Assembly: GCA_023265995.1 (NCBI GenBank)
Contig: JAHFSA010000003.1
Coordinates: 1 to 64,000, forward strand
Source: Perlucidibaca sp.
GTDB lineage: Bacteria; Pseudomonadota; Gammaproteobacteria; Pseudomonadales; Moraxellaceae
Direction of reading: 5' to 3'
Length of the DNA stretch: 64,000 nucleotides
Part shown: piece after piece, positions 18,818 through 27,868 of the stretch
Numbering within the stretch: the first letter of the stretch is position 1
Layout: every line of letters begins with the position of its first letter
Made by a program: the position numbers and the translations under genes
The notes under the pieces: generated by a model
What the model was told of the DNA's origin: nothing
The model's database searches: none
What the model saw: the letters and a program-made list of their open reading frames with translations, nothing else

Positions 18818-19491
18818 GTCGTGCTCTCTTGCTGTGAAGGGGCGCCGGCATCGCGGCCGACCAGGGAGGCGCCGCGGATGAGGGCGTTGAGGATGTCGAT
18901 AACTTCCGCGCTGAGTTGCGCGGTGGTGGGCGGCTCGGGCACCGTGAGCCAGTCGGCGAGCAGCTCGTTGATGCCGCCGACCAGGGCCACGCTGACCAGG
19001 TGGTAGTTGCGCGCCGGCAGTTCGCCGCGCGCCGCCAGGTTCATCATGTAAGCCTCGATGATGGCAGCGATGTCATGGATGGCGGCGCGCCGGCGTTGCT
19101 CCATGGCGGCGCTGACGCCAACCACTTCAAGCACGCCGACACGGGCGCGGCGGGCATCGTCGAGGTAGTGGCTGACCATGGCCTGGACGCCGAGCGGGAT
19201 CTGCTCATCCAGCGTCAGGCCGGGCATGGACACGGCGGCCAGCACGGCCTCGCGCAGCTCCTGGATGATGCCGTCGTAAAGGGCTTCGAGCAGGGCTTCG
19301 CGACTGGCGAAGAGCTGGTAGAAGTGGCGTGCGGTGACCTTGGCCTCGGCGCAGAGCGTTTCGATCGGCGTCCTGGCATAGCCCTGGCGTGCGAACAGTT
19401 CGAGCGCGGTGGCCAGCAGGCGTTCGCGGCGATCGGCGACACGTTGTTCGGCGGCGAGTCCGCGATAGGCGCGGGTCGTGGTACTGGTCAT
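18814..19491 (-). CDS. TetR-family transcriptional regulator
   Basis: The 225-residue protein has a TetR HTH near residues 19-65 (RRERLLATALELFARQGYAR, TPIETLCAEAKVTARHFYQLF) and a variable ligand domain. I use the ATG at 19491; the longer frame would need a TTG. It heads the epimerase-OYE operon and faces the MBL-fold gene. A 16-base inverted repeat within the divergent promoter is its likely operator, implying repression until a lipid- or steroid-like ligand binds. Confidence 0.9.
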   Translation of the reverse strand: MTSTTTRAYRGLAAEQRVADRRERLLATALELFARQGYARTPIETLCAEAKVTARHFYQLFASREALLEALYDGIIQELREAVLAAVSMPGLTLDEQIPLGVQAMVSHYLDDARRARVGVLEVVGVSAAMEQRRRAAIHDIAAIIEAYMMNLAARGELPARNYHLVSVALVGGINELLADWLTVPEPPTTAQLSAEVIDILNALIRGASLVGRDAGAPSQQESTT

Positions 19492-19532
19492 GGGGCGCAC
19501 TGCTTGTTGTGATTCGTGTGCTTGCCAATGTT

Positions 19533-19561
19533 TTGACAAGATTTCTTGTCGAAATTATAGT
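19533..19561 (+). promoter_or_regulatory. sigma-70 promoter with embedded operator
   Basis: The -35 hexamer TTGACA (19533-19538) and -10 TATAGT (19556-19561) are separated by 17 bases and point to the MBL-fold gene. An inverted repeat GACAAG-ATTT-CTTGTC (19535-19550) overlaps the -35 and spacer, where a bound TetR protein would block RNA polymerase. Confidence 0.75.
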
Positions 19562-19636
19562 GAGCAGGTTCCGGACTTGGCAACTTTTTGTAAAAGCCAT
19601 CCTAATCAACAGCTTGAGTCATATGAGGGCAGGATC

Positions 19637-20707
19637 ATGAGCGTCTTCCAGCGCATCTCCCATTTCGACGGCACGCGTGATGCTCTGCGCCCCATGCAAC
19701 GCGTCGACAACGTCCGCGAGGCCGCGAAAGACTTCCGCCGCGACATGCTGGCGAAGCCGAAGGTTCGCTTCTACAAGTCCTTCGAGCTGGTGCGCGTGCC
19801 TTACCCGAGCAAGTTCGCCTACCTCAATGCCTTCTCGCTGCCGACGCCGTTCGTGCATCTCTGCAACCGCCTGTTCGTGATCCAGTTCGACAGCGCCGAG
19901 GGCCTCAAGACCCTGCTGGTCGGCCCGTCGGACTGGGAGCATCAGCGCGAGACGCCGTTCTTCGCCCATCTCGATGCCAAGGCCGGCCCGTTCTCCGGCC
20001 CCATGGACAAGCTGATCTTCCGGCGCGTGGCGACGGTGCTCGACTGCCTCGCCAGCATCGGCCTGCGTCCGGAAGATGTGGATTACCTGACCTATGACCA
20101 CCTGCACACGCAGAACGTCACGCGCTGGTTGGGCGCCAACGGCGATGCCGCCATCTTCCCGAACGCGAAGCTGCTGGTCATGCGCGAGGAGTGGGAGAGT
20201 GCGCAGGCGCTGATTCCCTGGCAGAACCAGTGGTATTGCCCGAGCGGCACCGCCGGGGTGCCGGCCGCTCGCGTCGAGCTGCTCGACGACAGCATCTTCC
20301 TTGGTGATGGTTCGGTGGCGCTGGTGCGCACCAAGGGCCATACCGAGGGCAATCACTCCATCGTGGCGCATACCGATCAGGGTCTGCTGGTGACCAGCGA
20401 GAACGGTGTCAGCCTCGATTCCTGGGAGCCGAAGTTCTCCACGACGCCGGGTCTGGCCGCCTACGCCCGCCAGACCGGCGCCGAGATCATCATCAACGGC
20501 AACACCCAGGAGTATGTGGTCGACCAGTACATCTCCATGGTGCTGGAGAAGAGCATCGCCGGCCCCAATCCCAAGGACGAGCGCTTCCCCAACATGGCGC
20601 CGTCATCGGAGGTGAGCGCTTTCTGGCTGTTCCCGGGCACGACGCCGACGGTGAGCGTGGGCAATCTCGAGTTCGGCCGCTTCATGCAGCCCAAGGCACG
20701 CGGGTGA
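19637..20707 (+). CDS. MBL-fold metallo-hydrolase-like protein
   Basis: The 356-residue protein (ATG at 19637; the longer upstream frame lies in the promoter) shows an altered metallo-beta-lactamase signature. TYDHLHTQNV stands where HxHxDH is expected, followed by RTKGHTEGNHSIVAHT and a C-terminal IINGNTQEY. Whether both metals bind is uncertain. It is the first gene of a plus-strand pair with an SDR, under the promoter at 19533-19561 and probably repressed by the divergent TetR. Substrate unknown; hydrolysis of an ester, lactone or thioester fits the context. Confidence 0.75.
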   Translation: MSVFQRISHFDGTRDALRPMQRVDNVREAAKDFRRDMLAKPKVRFYKSFELVRVPYPSKFAYLNAFSLPTPFVHLCNRLFVIQFDSAEGLKTLLVGPSDWEHQRETPFFAHLDAKAGPFSGPMDKLIFRRVATVLDCLASIGLRPEDVDYLTYDHLHTQNVTRWLGANGDAAIFPNAKLLVMREEWESAQALIPWQNQWYCPSGTAGVPAARVELLDDSIFLGDGSVALVRTKGHTEGNHSIVAHTDQGLLVTSENGVSLDSWEPKFSTTPGLAAYARQTGAEIIINGNTQEYVVDQYISMVLEKSIAGPNPKDERFPNMAPSSEVSAFWLFPGTTPTVSVGNLEFGRFMQPKARG

Positions 20708-20713
20708 GCTGAC

Positions 20714-21532
20714 ATGAGCAAGACTTTCCTGGTCACCGGCGCCGCTTCCGGCATCGGCTTCGAGCTGACGCGCCAGCTCATCGCGCGCGGCGAGCGCGTC
20801 TGTGCCTGTGACGTCAATGTCGCGGCCATGCAGGCCTTGCAGACGGGCGCCGCTGCCGGCCAGTTGCGCATCGAGGCTCTGGATGTGCGCGACCCCGAGG
20901 CCTGGAATCGTGTGGTGGATGCCGTGGTGGCGGAGTGGGGCGCGCTCGACGTGCTCTGCAACATCGCCGGCGTGCTGCGTGACAACTGGGTGCAGGATGA
21001 CACCCCGGCCGATGTCCATTTCCACTTCGACATCAACGTCAAGGGCGTGATCTTCGGCGTGCAGTCGGCGCTGCGTCACATGCTGCCGCGCGGGGAGGGC
21101 CACATCATCAACATCGCCTCCATGGCCGCGCTCTCGCCGGTGCCCGGACTGGGGCTGTACAGCGCCAGCAAGTTCGCCGTGCGCAGCTATTCGCTGGTGG
21201 CCGGCATGGAGCTGGCGGAGAAGGGCATCGCGGTCACCGCCATCTGCCCGGATGCCGTGCAGACGCCCATGCTGGATATCCAGAAGGGCAAGGAGCAGGC
21301 CGCGCTGACCTTCTCCGGTCCGCGCGCGCTGACCGCCGGCGAGGTGGTTGCCGGCATCCTGAGTGCACTGGAGACACGGCCGCTGGAAGTTGTGCTGCCG
21401 GGCTGGCGCGGTGCCACGGCAAAATTCGCCAATGCCTTCCCGGGCACTGCTGCCAGGGCCATCGGACTGTTCCGCAAGGCCGGTCGCAAGCGCCAGCAGG
21501 CCATCAAGGCCGGTCAGGACTCGACGCGCTGA
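20714..21532 (+). CDS. SDR-family oxidoreductase
   Basis: The 272-residue classical SDR shows TGAASGIG at residues 8-15, CNIAG as the NNAG variant and YSASK as catalytic Tyr-x3-Lys. It follows the MBL-fold gene by 6 bases with a GTGAGCTGAC leader, so the two are probably one operon. C-terminal basic residues (FRKAGRKRQQAIKAG) suggest loose membrane or nucleic-acid contact, or simply a disordered tail. Confidence 0.88.
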   Translation: MSKTFLVTGAASGIGFELTRQLIARGERVCACDVNVAAMQALQTGAAAGQLRIEALDVRDPEAWNRVVDAVVAEWGALDVLCNIAGVLRDNWVQDDTPADVHFHFDINVKGVIFGVQSALRHMLPRGEGHIINIASMAALSPVPGLGLYSASKFAVRSYSLVAGMELAEKGIAVTAICPDAVQTPMLDIQKGKEQAALTFSGPRALTAGEVVAGILSALETRPLEVVLPGWRGATAKFANAFPGTAARAIGLFRKAGRKRQQAIKAGQDSTR

Positions 21533-21691
21533 GTTCCCCCGCCTTCCCGTCATCATCGACGATGGCGGGAAGGCTTCTGGCGCTGGCTGAAAGAGTCAGT
21601 TGGCTTGTTTTCATTACTTAATGGATTGTAAAGTTGAATTATCTGTAATTTGTGAGATGCTCGCGGCAGACCCGCCGCCGAGTGCCTTGCC

Positions 21692-22489
21692 ATGCCTGTC
21701 GAATCCTTGCCTGAACTGGTGCAGATACTGCACCGGCCGCCGCTGCTGACGGTCATCATCAACCGGCCCGAGGCCCGCAATGCCGTTGACGGGCCCACCG
21801 CAGCGGCGCTTTCCCGCGCTTTCCGCGATTTCGATGCCGACCCCGAGCTGTCCGTTGCCATTCTCGCCGGCAGCGGGGGCAACTTCTGCGCCGGCGCCGA
21901 TCTCAAGGCGGTGGCCAGCGATGACCCGGAGCGGATGTTGTCGCTTGATGTCGATGGTGGCGGCCCCATGGGCATGAGCCATCTGCAGCTGCGCAAGCCG
22001 GTGATCGCCGCCGTCTCCGGTTATTGCGTCGCCGGCGGGCTGGAGCTGGCGCTCTGGTGCGACTTGCGTGTGGCCGACACGACGGCCATCTTCGGCGTCT
22101 TCTGTCGTCGCTATGGCGTGCCGCTGATTGATGGCGGCACGGTGCGCCTGCCACGTCTGATAGGGCAGAGCCGGGCGCTCGATCTCATCCTCACCGGCCG
22201 CCCCGTGGCCGCCGACGAGGCACTGCAAATGGGTCTGGCCAATCGTGTCGTGCCGGCCGGCGAAGCGCTGGCGGCTGCCGAGGCACTGGCGCGCCAGATC
22301 GCCGCCTTTCCGCAGCAATGCTTGCGCAATGACCGCGAGAGTGTCCTGCTGCAATGGTCGCTGGACGAGCATGAGGCGCTGCGTCGGGAGTTCGCGCTCG
22401 GCCTGGCGACGCTGATTTCCGGCGAGACTGTCGAGGGCGCCGGCCGCTTCAGTGCAGGCGATGGTCGCCATGGCCGCTTCAACAGCTGA
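21692..22489 (+). CDS. enoyl-CoA hydratase/isomerase family protein
   Basis: The 265-residue crotonase has the oxyanion-hole motifs NFCAGADLKAV and VAGGLELALWCDLRVAD. In the second half FCRRYGVPLIDGGTVRLPRL replaces the usual Glu-bearing PEIxxGxxPGGGGTQRL, matching the crotonases that lack one catalytic Glu. Hydratase activity is therefore uncertain, and isomerase or hydrolase activity is possible. The gene has its own AT-rich leader (21600-21660). A bidirectional terminator separates it from the convergent acyl-CoA synthetase. Confidence 0.87.
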   Translation: MPVESLPELVQILHRPPLLTVIINRPEARNAVDGPTAAALSRAFRDFDADPELSVAILAGSGGNFCAGADLKAVASDDPERMLSLDVDGGGPMGMSHLQLRKPVIAAVSGYCVAGGLELALWCDLRVADTTAIFGVFCRRYGVPLIDGGTVRLPRLIGQSRALDLILTGRPVAADEALQMGLANRVVPAGEALAAAEALARQIAAFPQQCLRNDRESVLLQWSLDEHEALRREFALGLATLISGETVEGAGRFSAGDGRHGRFNS

Positions 22490-22508
22490 GCGCCATCCCG
22501 CGAAAACA

Positions 22509-22535
22509 AAAACGCCGGCATGATGCCGGCGTTTT
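22509..22535. terminator. bidirectional rho-independent terminator
   Basis: The 12-base stem AAAACGCCGGCA (22509-22520) pairs with 22524-22535 around TGA and is flanked by A and T runs. It serves the crotonase and the convergent acyl-CoA synthetase, and uses the same GCCGGC core as the terminator at 16419. Confidence 0.87.
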
Positions 22536-22553
22536 CGTGTCGAGGGTCTGGCC

Positions 22554-24383
22554 TCAGAAGCGGTACTGACCGGCTTCGATGTTGGCGGCGATCTCGTCGT
22601 TCAGCGCCACATACTCGCTGCTGCCCGGCAGCAGAACATAGAGCGCCTCGCCACCGGTCTTGGCCGGATCGAAGCCTTCGTTCTTGAGGCCGGCCTTCTG
22701 GTACTTGAAGGTACCGGTGGTCTCCATGGCAGCCTTGACGCGCAGGAACACCGGCACGGCATAGGGCGGCAGCTCCTGCTTCAGGTGCTGGTAGAGACCG
22801 GCGAAATCCACCGTCATGCCGGCATGCGGCGTGATGGCGGCCATGCCGGCGCGACCGTTGGTGTTGGGAATCTCGACGCCATAGACCACGGCCTCGGCAA
22901 GGTCGTGATGCGCGGTCATGATGTTTTCCACTTCCGTGGTCGACACGTTCTCGCCCTTCCAGCGGAAGGTGTCGCCGGTACGGTCGACGAACTGGGCATG
23001 ACGGAAGCCGATCTCGCGCATCAGGTCGCCGGTGTTGAAGTACTTGTCACCCTTCTTGAACACGTCGGTGAAGATGCAGGAGACGTTCTTGCCGGAGTCG
23101 GTGTAGCCGTCGAACGGGGTCTTGTCGCCGATCTCGCCGATCATGAGACCGACCTCGCCACGCTTGACCTTGATCATGCGGCCGTTCTTGTCGCGCAGCG
23201 GAGCCTCGGCTTCCTTGTCGTACTTGACCAGGGCGTAGGGCATGGGCGAGAAGCCGACGGTGTTGTCGAAGTTGAAGATGTTGGTGAAACCGACATTGCC
23301 TTCCGAGGAGGCATAGAGTTCGGCCACTTCCTCGATGCCGTAGCGGTCCTTGAAGGTCTTCCAGATGGACGGACGCAGGCCGTTGCCGACGATCTTGCGC
23401 ACCTTGTTCTGGCTGTCCAGCGGCGACACCGGGCGTTCGAGCAGATAGCGGCAGAGCTCGCCGACATAGCCGAAGGCGGTGGCTTCGTACTTGCGCACGT
23501 CATCCCAGAATTCGCTGGCGGAGAACTTGCGGCGGATGGCCAGTGCCGAGTTGCCGGCGATCACCGCGCCCCAGCACACGACCATGGCGGTGGCGTGATA
23601 GAAGGGCAGGGTGGCATAGAGCACATCGCTGTCGTTGAGATCGAGCGTGAAGCCGAGGCCGCCGTAGGCCTTCATCCAGCGGCCGTTGTTGAAGATGGCG
23701 GCCTTGGGCAGACCGGTGGTGCCCGAGGTATAGATGTAGAACAGGCCGTCGTTGCGGAAGATCTGCTGCGCGGTCGGCGGGTTGTAGCTCGGGCTGCCCT
23801 GAATCTCGATGGCGAGGTTGCGCCAGCCGCTCGGGGCCATGCCCGGATCGACCAGGGTGTTGGCGTCATTGAGCCAGAAGCAGTGGTTGGAGCTGACGTC
23901 GAGGTCGTTCTGCACGTCGATCATGTTCTGCGCGCACTCGGCGCCGGCAATGATCATGCGCGGCTTGACCAGGTTGACGCTGTGCACCAGCACCTTGCCG
24001 GTCTGCGAGGTGTTGACCAGGGCCGAGACGACACCGATCTTGGCGAGGCCGAGCACAATGGCGAGCAGTTCCGGGCGGTTCTCGACGAGCACGGTGACCA
24101 CGTCACCTTTCTTCAGGCCCTGGGCCAGGAAGAAGTGGGCAATGCGGTTGGCCCACTGGTTGAACTGGGCGTAGCTGAAGCTGACATCGCGATAGAACAA
24201 TGCCTTGCCGTGCGGGTTTTCCTGGGTCGATTTCTCGAATGCCCAGGCCAGGCCGACGGTCTTGCTGTTGTTGGTGTTGTTGGCCAGGAGCAGGCCTTTG
24301 ACCATGCGCGGCAGCTTGGGTGCCAGGCGAGGAATCTTGCGGGCGAAGTCGATCGGCGAGATCACGTCTTGGTGTTTGCTCAT
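22554..24383 (-). CDS. long-chain acyl-CoA synthetase, FadD6/FATP type
   Basis: The 609-residue AMP-forming enzyme activates fatty acids to acyl-CoA. It has FYIYTSGTTGLPKAAIF (P-loop, about residues 215-230), YASSEGNVG, the DRTGDTFRWKGENVSTTEVE adenylation hinge and a C-terminal KYQKAGLKNEGFDP segment. The N-terminal hydrophobic region and sequence pattern match the FATP/very-long-chain branch rather than E. coli FadD. GAGGA precedes the ATG. The acyl-CoA dehydrogenase upstream on the same strand (190 bp away) is a natural partner. Confidence 0.9.
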   Translation of the reverse strand: MSKHQDVISPIDFARKIPRLAPKLPRMVKGLLLANNTNNSKTVGLAWAFEKSTQENPHGKALFYRDVSFSYAQFNQWANRIAHFFLAQGLKKGDVVTVLVENRPELLAIVLGLAKIGVVSALVNTSQTGKVLVHSVNLVKPRMIIAGAECAQNMIDVQNDLDVSSNHCFWLNDANTLVDPGMAPSGWRNLAIEIQGSPSYNPPTAQQIFRNDGLFYIYTSGTTGLPKAAIFNNGRWMKAYGGLGFTLDLNDSDVLYATLPFYHATAMVVCWGAVIAGNSALAIRRKFSASEFWDDVRKYEATAFGYVGELCRYLLERPVSPLDSQNKVRKIVGNGLRPSIWKTFKDRYGIEEVAELYASSEGNVGFTNIFNFDNTVGFSPMPYALVKYDKEAEAPLRDKNGRMIKVKRGEVGLMIGEIGDKTPFDGYTDSGKNVSCIFTDVFKKGDKYFNTGDLMREIGFRHAQFVDRTGDTFRWKGENVSTTEVENIMTAHHDLAEAVVYGVEIPNTNGRAGMAAITPHAGMTVDFAGLYQHLKQELPPYAVPVFLRVKAAMETTGTFKYQKAGLKNEGFDPAKTGGEALYVLLPGSSEYVALNDEIAANIEAGQYRF

Positions 24384-24573
24384 GGGATTGTGTTCCTCAA
24401 CAGCCCGATCCGGGCGTCATGGCGGCGGCAGGCGCCGTCAGGTCAGCAAGAACGGGGAGGCAAGCCGCCACCCCAAGGTCGTCGCTAACTTAACCGTCGC
24501 TGCCGCAGGCCGCAAGCCTTGACGGCAGCGGGAACCTGCGGCAGTCCGCCATTTTTTCCCGAAATACGCGGTT

Positions 24574-25734
24574 TCAGCCGCGTTTCTTGCCGGGGAGGGT
24601 GCCCATGATCTTGCAGATGATGCCGAGCATGACTTCGTCGGCACCGCCACCGATGGAGGCGAGACGACCATCGCGATAAGCGCGGGCGATCGGATTTTCC
24701 CAGGTGAAGCCCTGACCACCCCAGTACTGCAGGCAGCTGTCGGTGACTTCACGCATCAGGCGGCCGGCCTTGAGCTTGGCCATCGATGCCGTCATGGTCA
24801 CGTTCTCACCTGCGATGTGCTGTTCGCAGACCGAGTGCACGAGGCCGCGCAGGGCTTCGATTTCGGTCATCAGCTCGGCCAGACGGTAATGCACGACCTG
24901 CTGATCGAGCAGCGGCTTGCCATAGATCATGCGCGAACGGGCGTAGTCGACGGTCAGCTCGATGCACTTGGTCATGCCGCCGAGGCCGCTGGCGGCGCAG
25001 AAGATGCGCTCTTCCTGGAACTGCATCATCTGGATCATGAAGCCCATGCCTTCGCCGCCAATGACATGGCTCTGCGGCACGCGCACGTTGTCGAAGAAGA
25101 CCTGGGCGGTGTCGGAGCTGCGCTGGCCGAGCTTGTCGATGGGCTTGGAGAAGGAGATGCCCGGCGTCTTCGCCGGCACCACGATCAGCGACTTGTTGTT
25201 GTAGGGGCCCTCGTCGCCGGTGTTGGCGAGCAGGCAGAAGAAGTCGGCCTGCAGGCTGTTGGTGATCCACATCTTGGAGCCGTTGATGACGTAGTCATCA
25301 CCATCCTTGACGGCGCGGGTCTTGATGGCGGCCACGTCGGAGCCGGCATGGACTTCGCTGACGGCGATCGAGGCCACCATGTCACCGGCGATGGCCGGAC
25401 GCAGGAACTTTTCCTTCAGTTCATCCGAACCGAAACGGGCGATGGCCGGCGTCGCCATGTCGGTCTGCACGCCGATGGCCATGGGGATGCCACCGCAGGC
25501 GATGCGACCGAGCTCTTCGACCACCACCATGTTGTAGGAGTAGTCGAGGCCGGATCCGCCGTATTCGACCGGCTTGTGCACGCCGATCAGGCCGAGATCG
25601 CCCATGCGCTTGAATACCTGGTGTGCCGGGAAGCGGCCGGCTTCTTCCCAGGCGTCGACAAACGGATTGACATCATTTTCGACAAACTGGCGCGTGGTGC
25701 GGCGCAGGGCTTCGTGTTCTTCAGTGAAACGCAT
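24574..25734 (-). CDS. acyl-CoA dehydrogenase (AtuD/short-branched-chain-like)
   Basis: The 386-residue FAD enzyme has the full family order: helical N-terminus, VASIAVSEVHAGSDVAAIKT, KMWITNSLQADF, the FQEERIFCAA arginine region and CLQYWGGQGFTWENPIARAYRDGR. It introduces a 2,3-double bond in acyl-CoA. The VSEVHAGSD form and overall pattern recall citronellyl-CoA dehydrogenase AtuD, but I would not assign that substrate. It lies upstream of the acyl-CoA synthetase and is divergent from a small membrane protein. Confidence 0.9.
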   Translation of the reverse strand: MRFTEEHEALRRTTRQFVENDVNPFVDAWEEAGRFPAHQVFKRMGDLGLIGVHKPVEYGGSGLDYSYNMVVVEELGRIACGGIPMAIGVQTDMATPAIARFGSDELKEKFLRPAIAGDMVASIAVSEVHAGSDVAAIKTRAVKDGDDYVINGSKMWITNSLQADFFCLLANTGDEGPYNNKSLIVVPAKTPGISFSKPIDKLGQRSSDTAQVFFDNVRVPQSHVIGGEGMGFMIQMMQFQEERIFCAASGLGGMTKCIELTVDYARSRMIYGKPLLDQQVVHYRLAELMTEIEALRGLVHSVCEQHIAGENVTMTASMAKLKAGRLMREVTDSCLQYWGGQGFTWENPIARAYRDGRLASIGGGADEVMLGIICKIMGTLPGKKRG

Positions 25735-25760
25735 CTGGGTGTCCTCGATTGGCGCGGCTA

Positions 25761-25840
25761 TTTGTCAAATGAAGGCGCGGCCGGGTCGCGCTGACCCATG
25801 GGTCACGCGTACCATAATGGCCCGCGCTTCATTTTGCAAA
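25761..25840. promoter_or_regulatory. divergent promoter region with nested inverted repeats
   Basis: A perfect 14-base palindrome TGACCCATGGGTCA lies at 25792-25805. It is flanked by an imperfect inverted repeat of about 20 bases (25761-25780 against 25822-25840). For the plus strand a -10-like CATAAT (25813-25818) lies 16 bases after CTGACC (25791-25796), so the palindrome overlaps the -35. It is probably an operator; the regulator is not in the immediate neighbourhood. Confidence 0.55.
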
Positions 25841-25868
25841 ACGTCAATAAAGGAAAAGAGCCGTAATT

Positions 25869-26360
25869 ATGGATGCCCCTGTGATGGCCGGCTGGCTGGC
25901 CTCTTTCGAACGTCAGGCCGATGCCGTGGCGCTGGCGCTGATGGCAGCATCGGCGCTGTTCATGACCGGGCTGCTGACCGGTCTGTGGAAGTATCTGGCG
26001 ATGGCCGCCAGCCCGCAGGCGAGGGCGCCGCACTACGTCGACATCGCTCATCGCACGTCACTGATGTATGCCTACTCGGCGCTGCTGGTGGCGGTCATGG
26101 CGGGTTTCGGTCCGTGGTCGCCCGGACTGACCTGGTGGGCCGTGGCCGGCCCGCTGCTGTTCTTCTTCGCCGCCGTCTTCACCTACCTCGTGCATGGCTG
26201 GCTCAACGATACCCGCAACCAGCTCGCGCGCCCGCATGTGCTCGGGCGGTTTCATCTGCCGGGCTGGATGATCCACGGCTTCATGGGGGCGCTGGCCGTG
26301 GTCGAGATCGCGGGGATAGGCGTGCTGGCGGCAGGAGTGTTTGTCCGACTCGCGGGCTGA
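25869..26360 (+). CDS. small four-helix integral membrane protein of unknown function
   Basis: The 163-residue protein has four predicted membrane helices (about 18-40, 61-82, 88-108, 135-158). Polar conserved-looking residues lie between them (WKYLAMAASPQARAPHYVDIAHRTS and YLVHGWLNDTRNQL in part). The GLLTG plus His pattern faintly recalls the hydroxylaminobenzene mutase/styrene-oxide isomerase fold, which also has four helices, but this is weak. It is divergent from the acyl-CoA dehydrogenase. AAAGGAAAAG lies rather far upstream of the ATG, so the start could be at the second Met (25884). Confidence 0.7.
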   Translation: MDAPVMAGWLASFERQADAVALALMAASALFMTGLLTGLWKYLAMAASPQARAPHYVDIAHRTSLMYAYSALLVAVMAGFGPWSPGLTWWAVAGPLLFFFAAVFTYLVHGWLNDTRNQLARPHVLGRFHLPGWMIHGFMGALAVVEIAGIGVLAAGVFVRLAG

Positions 26361-26444
26361 GCCCGGTGTCAGTCGCGCGCGCCCCCAGGTCGGCCGGCGC
26401 GGCGACGCCCGCCTGGGTGGACCAGTGCAGGATCAGGGCCTGCC

Positions 26445-27803
26445 TCAGATGTATTTCGCCAGCAGCTCGCGCGCCTTGATCTGCGCATCCATGACGGTCA
26501 TGAAGGTATAGGCCCCCATGAACTTGCGGCTGAGGAACATGAATTCCTTGGGCGGCACCGAGAACTGCTTGCTGGCGGCCGAGCGCGCGGCCAGCGAGGT
26601 CGCGCGCAGGTGCAGGCGGCTGCGCGCCCAGCAGTAGTCGCCGTTGGCGTTGAGCACTTCCGGCGGCACCTTGGCAGGTTCGGCGAAGGGCTCGAAGGCC
26701 AGGAAGGCGATGTCGATGAAACTGTCGCGCGTGCTTTCCTGGAGGCCGTCGAAGAAGCGGAAGCCCTTCATGGCCTTGCGCATGGCCTCGCGGTCGCCGT
26801 GGAAGGCGGCGCGGGTGAGGCCGCGGGCGAGGTTGAGCAGCTCCTCGGGGAAGTCGCGCACGGCGCCGAAGTCGAGCAGGACGATCTGGTCCGGCTTGCC
26901 GTTGTCGTCACCCAGACGCACCAGGTAGTTGCCGAAGTTGGGGTCGGTCTGGATCTGGCCCCAGTCGAAGACTTCGCGGCAGCAGATTTCCAGCGCCGCC
27001 AGGGAGATGGCGTTGCGCCGCTCCGGCGAGAGCTGCAGCACGGCCTGGCTGTTGACCGGCACGCCGTATTCGTAGGACATGACCAGCAGCTTTTCCGTGC
27101 AGTATTCCGGATAGATCTGCGGCACCACGAAGCGGGGATCGTTCTTCAGGTAGTCGCGGAAGTGGCGGGTGGTCTCGGCTTCCAGCGGGTAGTTCACCTC
27201 GCGGTGCATCATGGTGCGGACTTCATCGAGCCACTCGTCGAAGTCGCGCGTCTGCGGCACGGCGCGGGTCAGCTTGAGCATCTGCGTGACCAGACCGAGA
27301 TCGGAGTCGATGGCTTCGGCCACGCCCGGATACTGGATCTTCAGCACCAGCTCGGTACCGTCGCTGCGGCGGCGGGCGCGATGCACCTGTGCCAGCGAGG
27401 CCGCGCCCAGCGGTTCGGGGTTGATGTCGAGGTCGTGGAAGCGATAGCCCAGCTGCTCGCGCACGATCGGCTCCAGCGAAGCCCAGGTCAGGGCCGTGGT
27501 GCTGTCGTTGAGCTTGTGCAGGGCGGAGGTGATTTCCTCGGGCAGGAAGTGCTCGCCGTAGAGCGCCATCATCTGGCCGATCTTGACCACGCTGCCCTTG
27601 AGCTTGCCGAGTTCGCTGACCAGGTATTCGGCCTGGATGGCGAGGGCGCGACGGCGCGCGGTGGCGCGGTTTTCCGGCGCCGAGAACATGGAGCCGGCGG
27701 CCGAGGCGGCCATGCGGGTCCCGGCCACGACGGATGCCTTGGCGATGGAGAAGCGTCGTTCAAAGGCACCTGTCTTCAGGCGGGTCAGGCGGTCATCACT
27801 CAT
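26445..27803 (-). CDS. UbiB/ABC1 (AarF)-family atypical kinase
   Basis: The 452-residue protein carries the hallmarks of the ABC1/ADCK family: KLKGSVVKIGQMMALYGEHF (KxGQ motif), PEPLGAASLAQVHRA replacing the glycine loop, LVLKIQYPG, QTDPNFGNYLV catalytic loop and VLLDFGAVRDF metal-binding motif. Such proteins support coenzyme Q biosynthesis or lipid homeostasis. It lacks the C-terminal membrane helices of canonical UbiB and has no ubi genes beside it, so it is a paralogue rather than clearly UbiB. Confidence 0.88.
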   Translation of the reverse strand: MSDDRLTRLKTGAFERRFSIAKASVVAGTRMAASAAGSMFSAPENRATARRRALAIQAEYLVSELGKLKGSVVKIGQMMALYGEHFLPEEITSALHKLNDSTTALTWASLEPIVREQLGYRFHDLDINPEPLGAASLAQVHRARRRSDGTELVLKIQYPGVAEAIDSDLGLVTQMLKLTRAVPQTRDFDEWLDEVRTMMHREVNYPLEAETTRHFRDYLKNDPRFVVPQIYPEYCTEKLLVMSYEYGVPVNSQAVLQLSPERRNAISLAALEICCREVFDWGQIQTDPNFGNYLVRLGDDNGKPDQIVLLDFGAVRDFPEELLNLARGLTRAAFHGDREAMRKAMKGFRFFDGLQESTRDSFIDIAFLAFEPFAEPAKVPPEVLNANGDYCWARSRLHLRATSLAARSAASKQFSVPPKEFMFLSRKFMGAYTFMTVMDAQIKARELLAKYI

Positions 27804-27868
27804 GCCGTGTTTCCTTGCTCTGCATCATGCAGGGTGTAATGGCTTGCGCCGTAGTTTACCTGAAGCCT

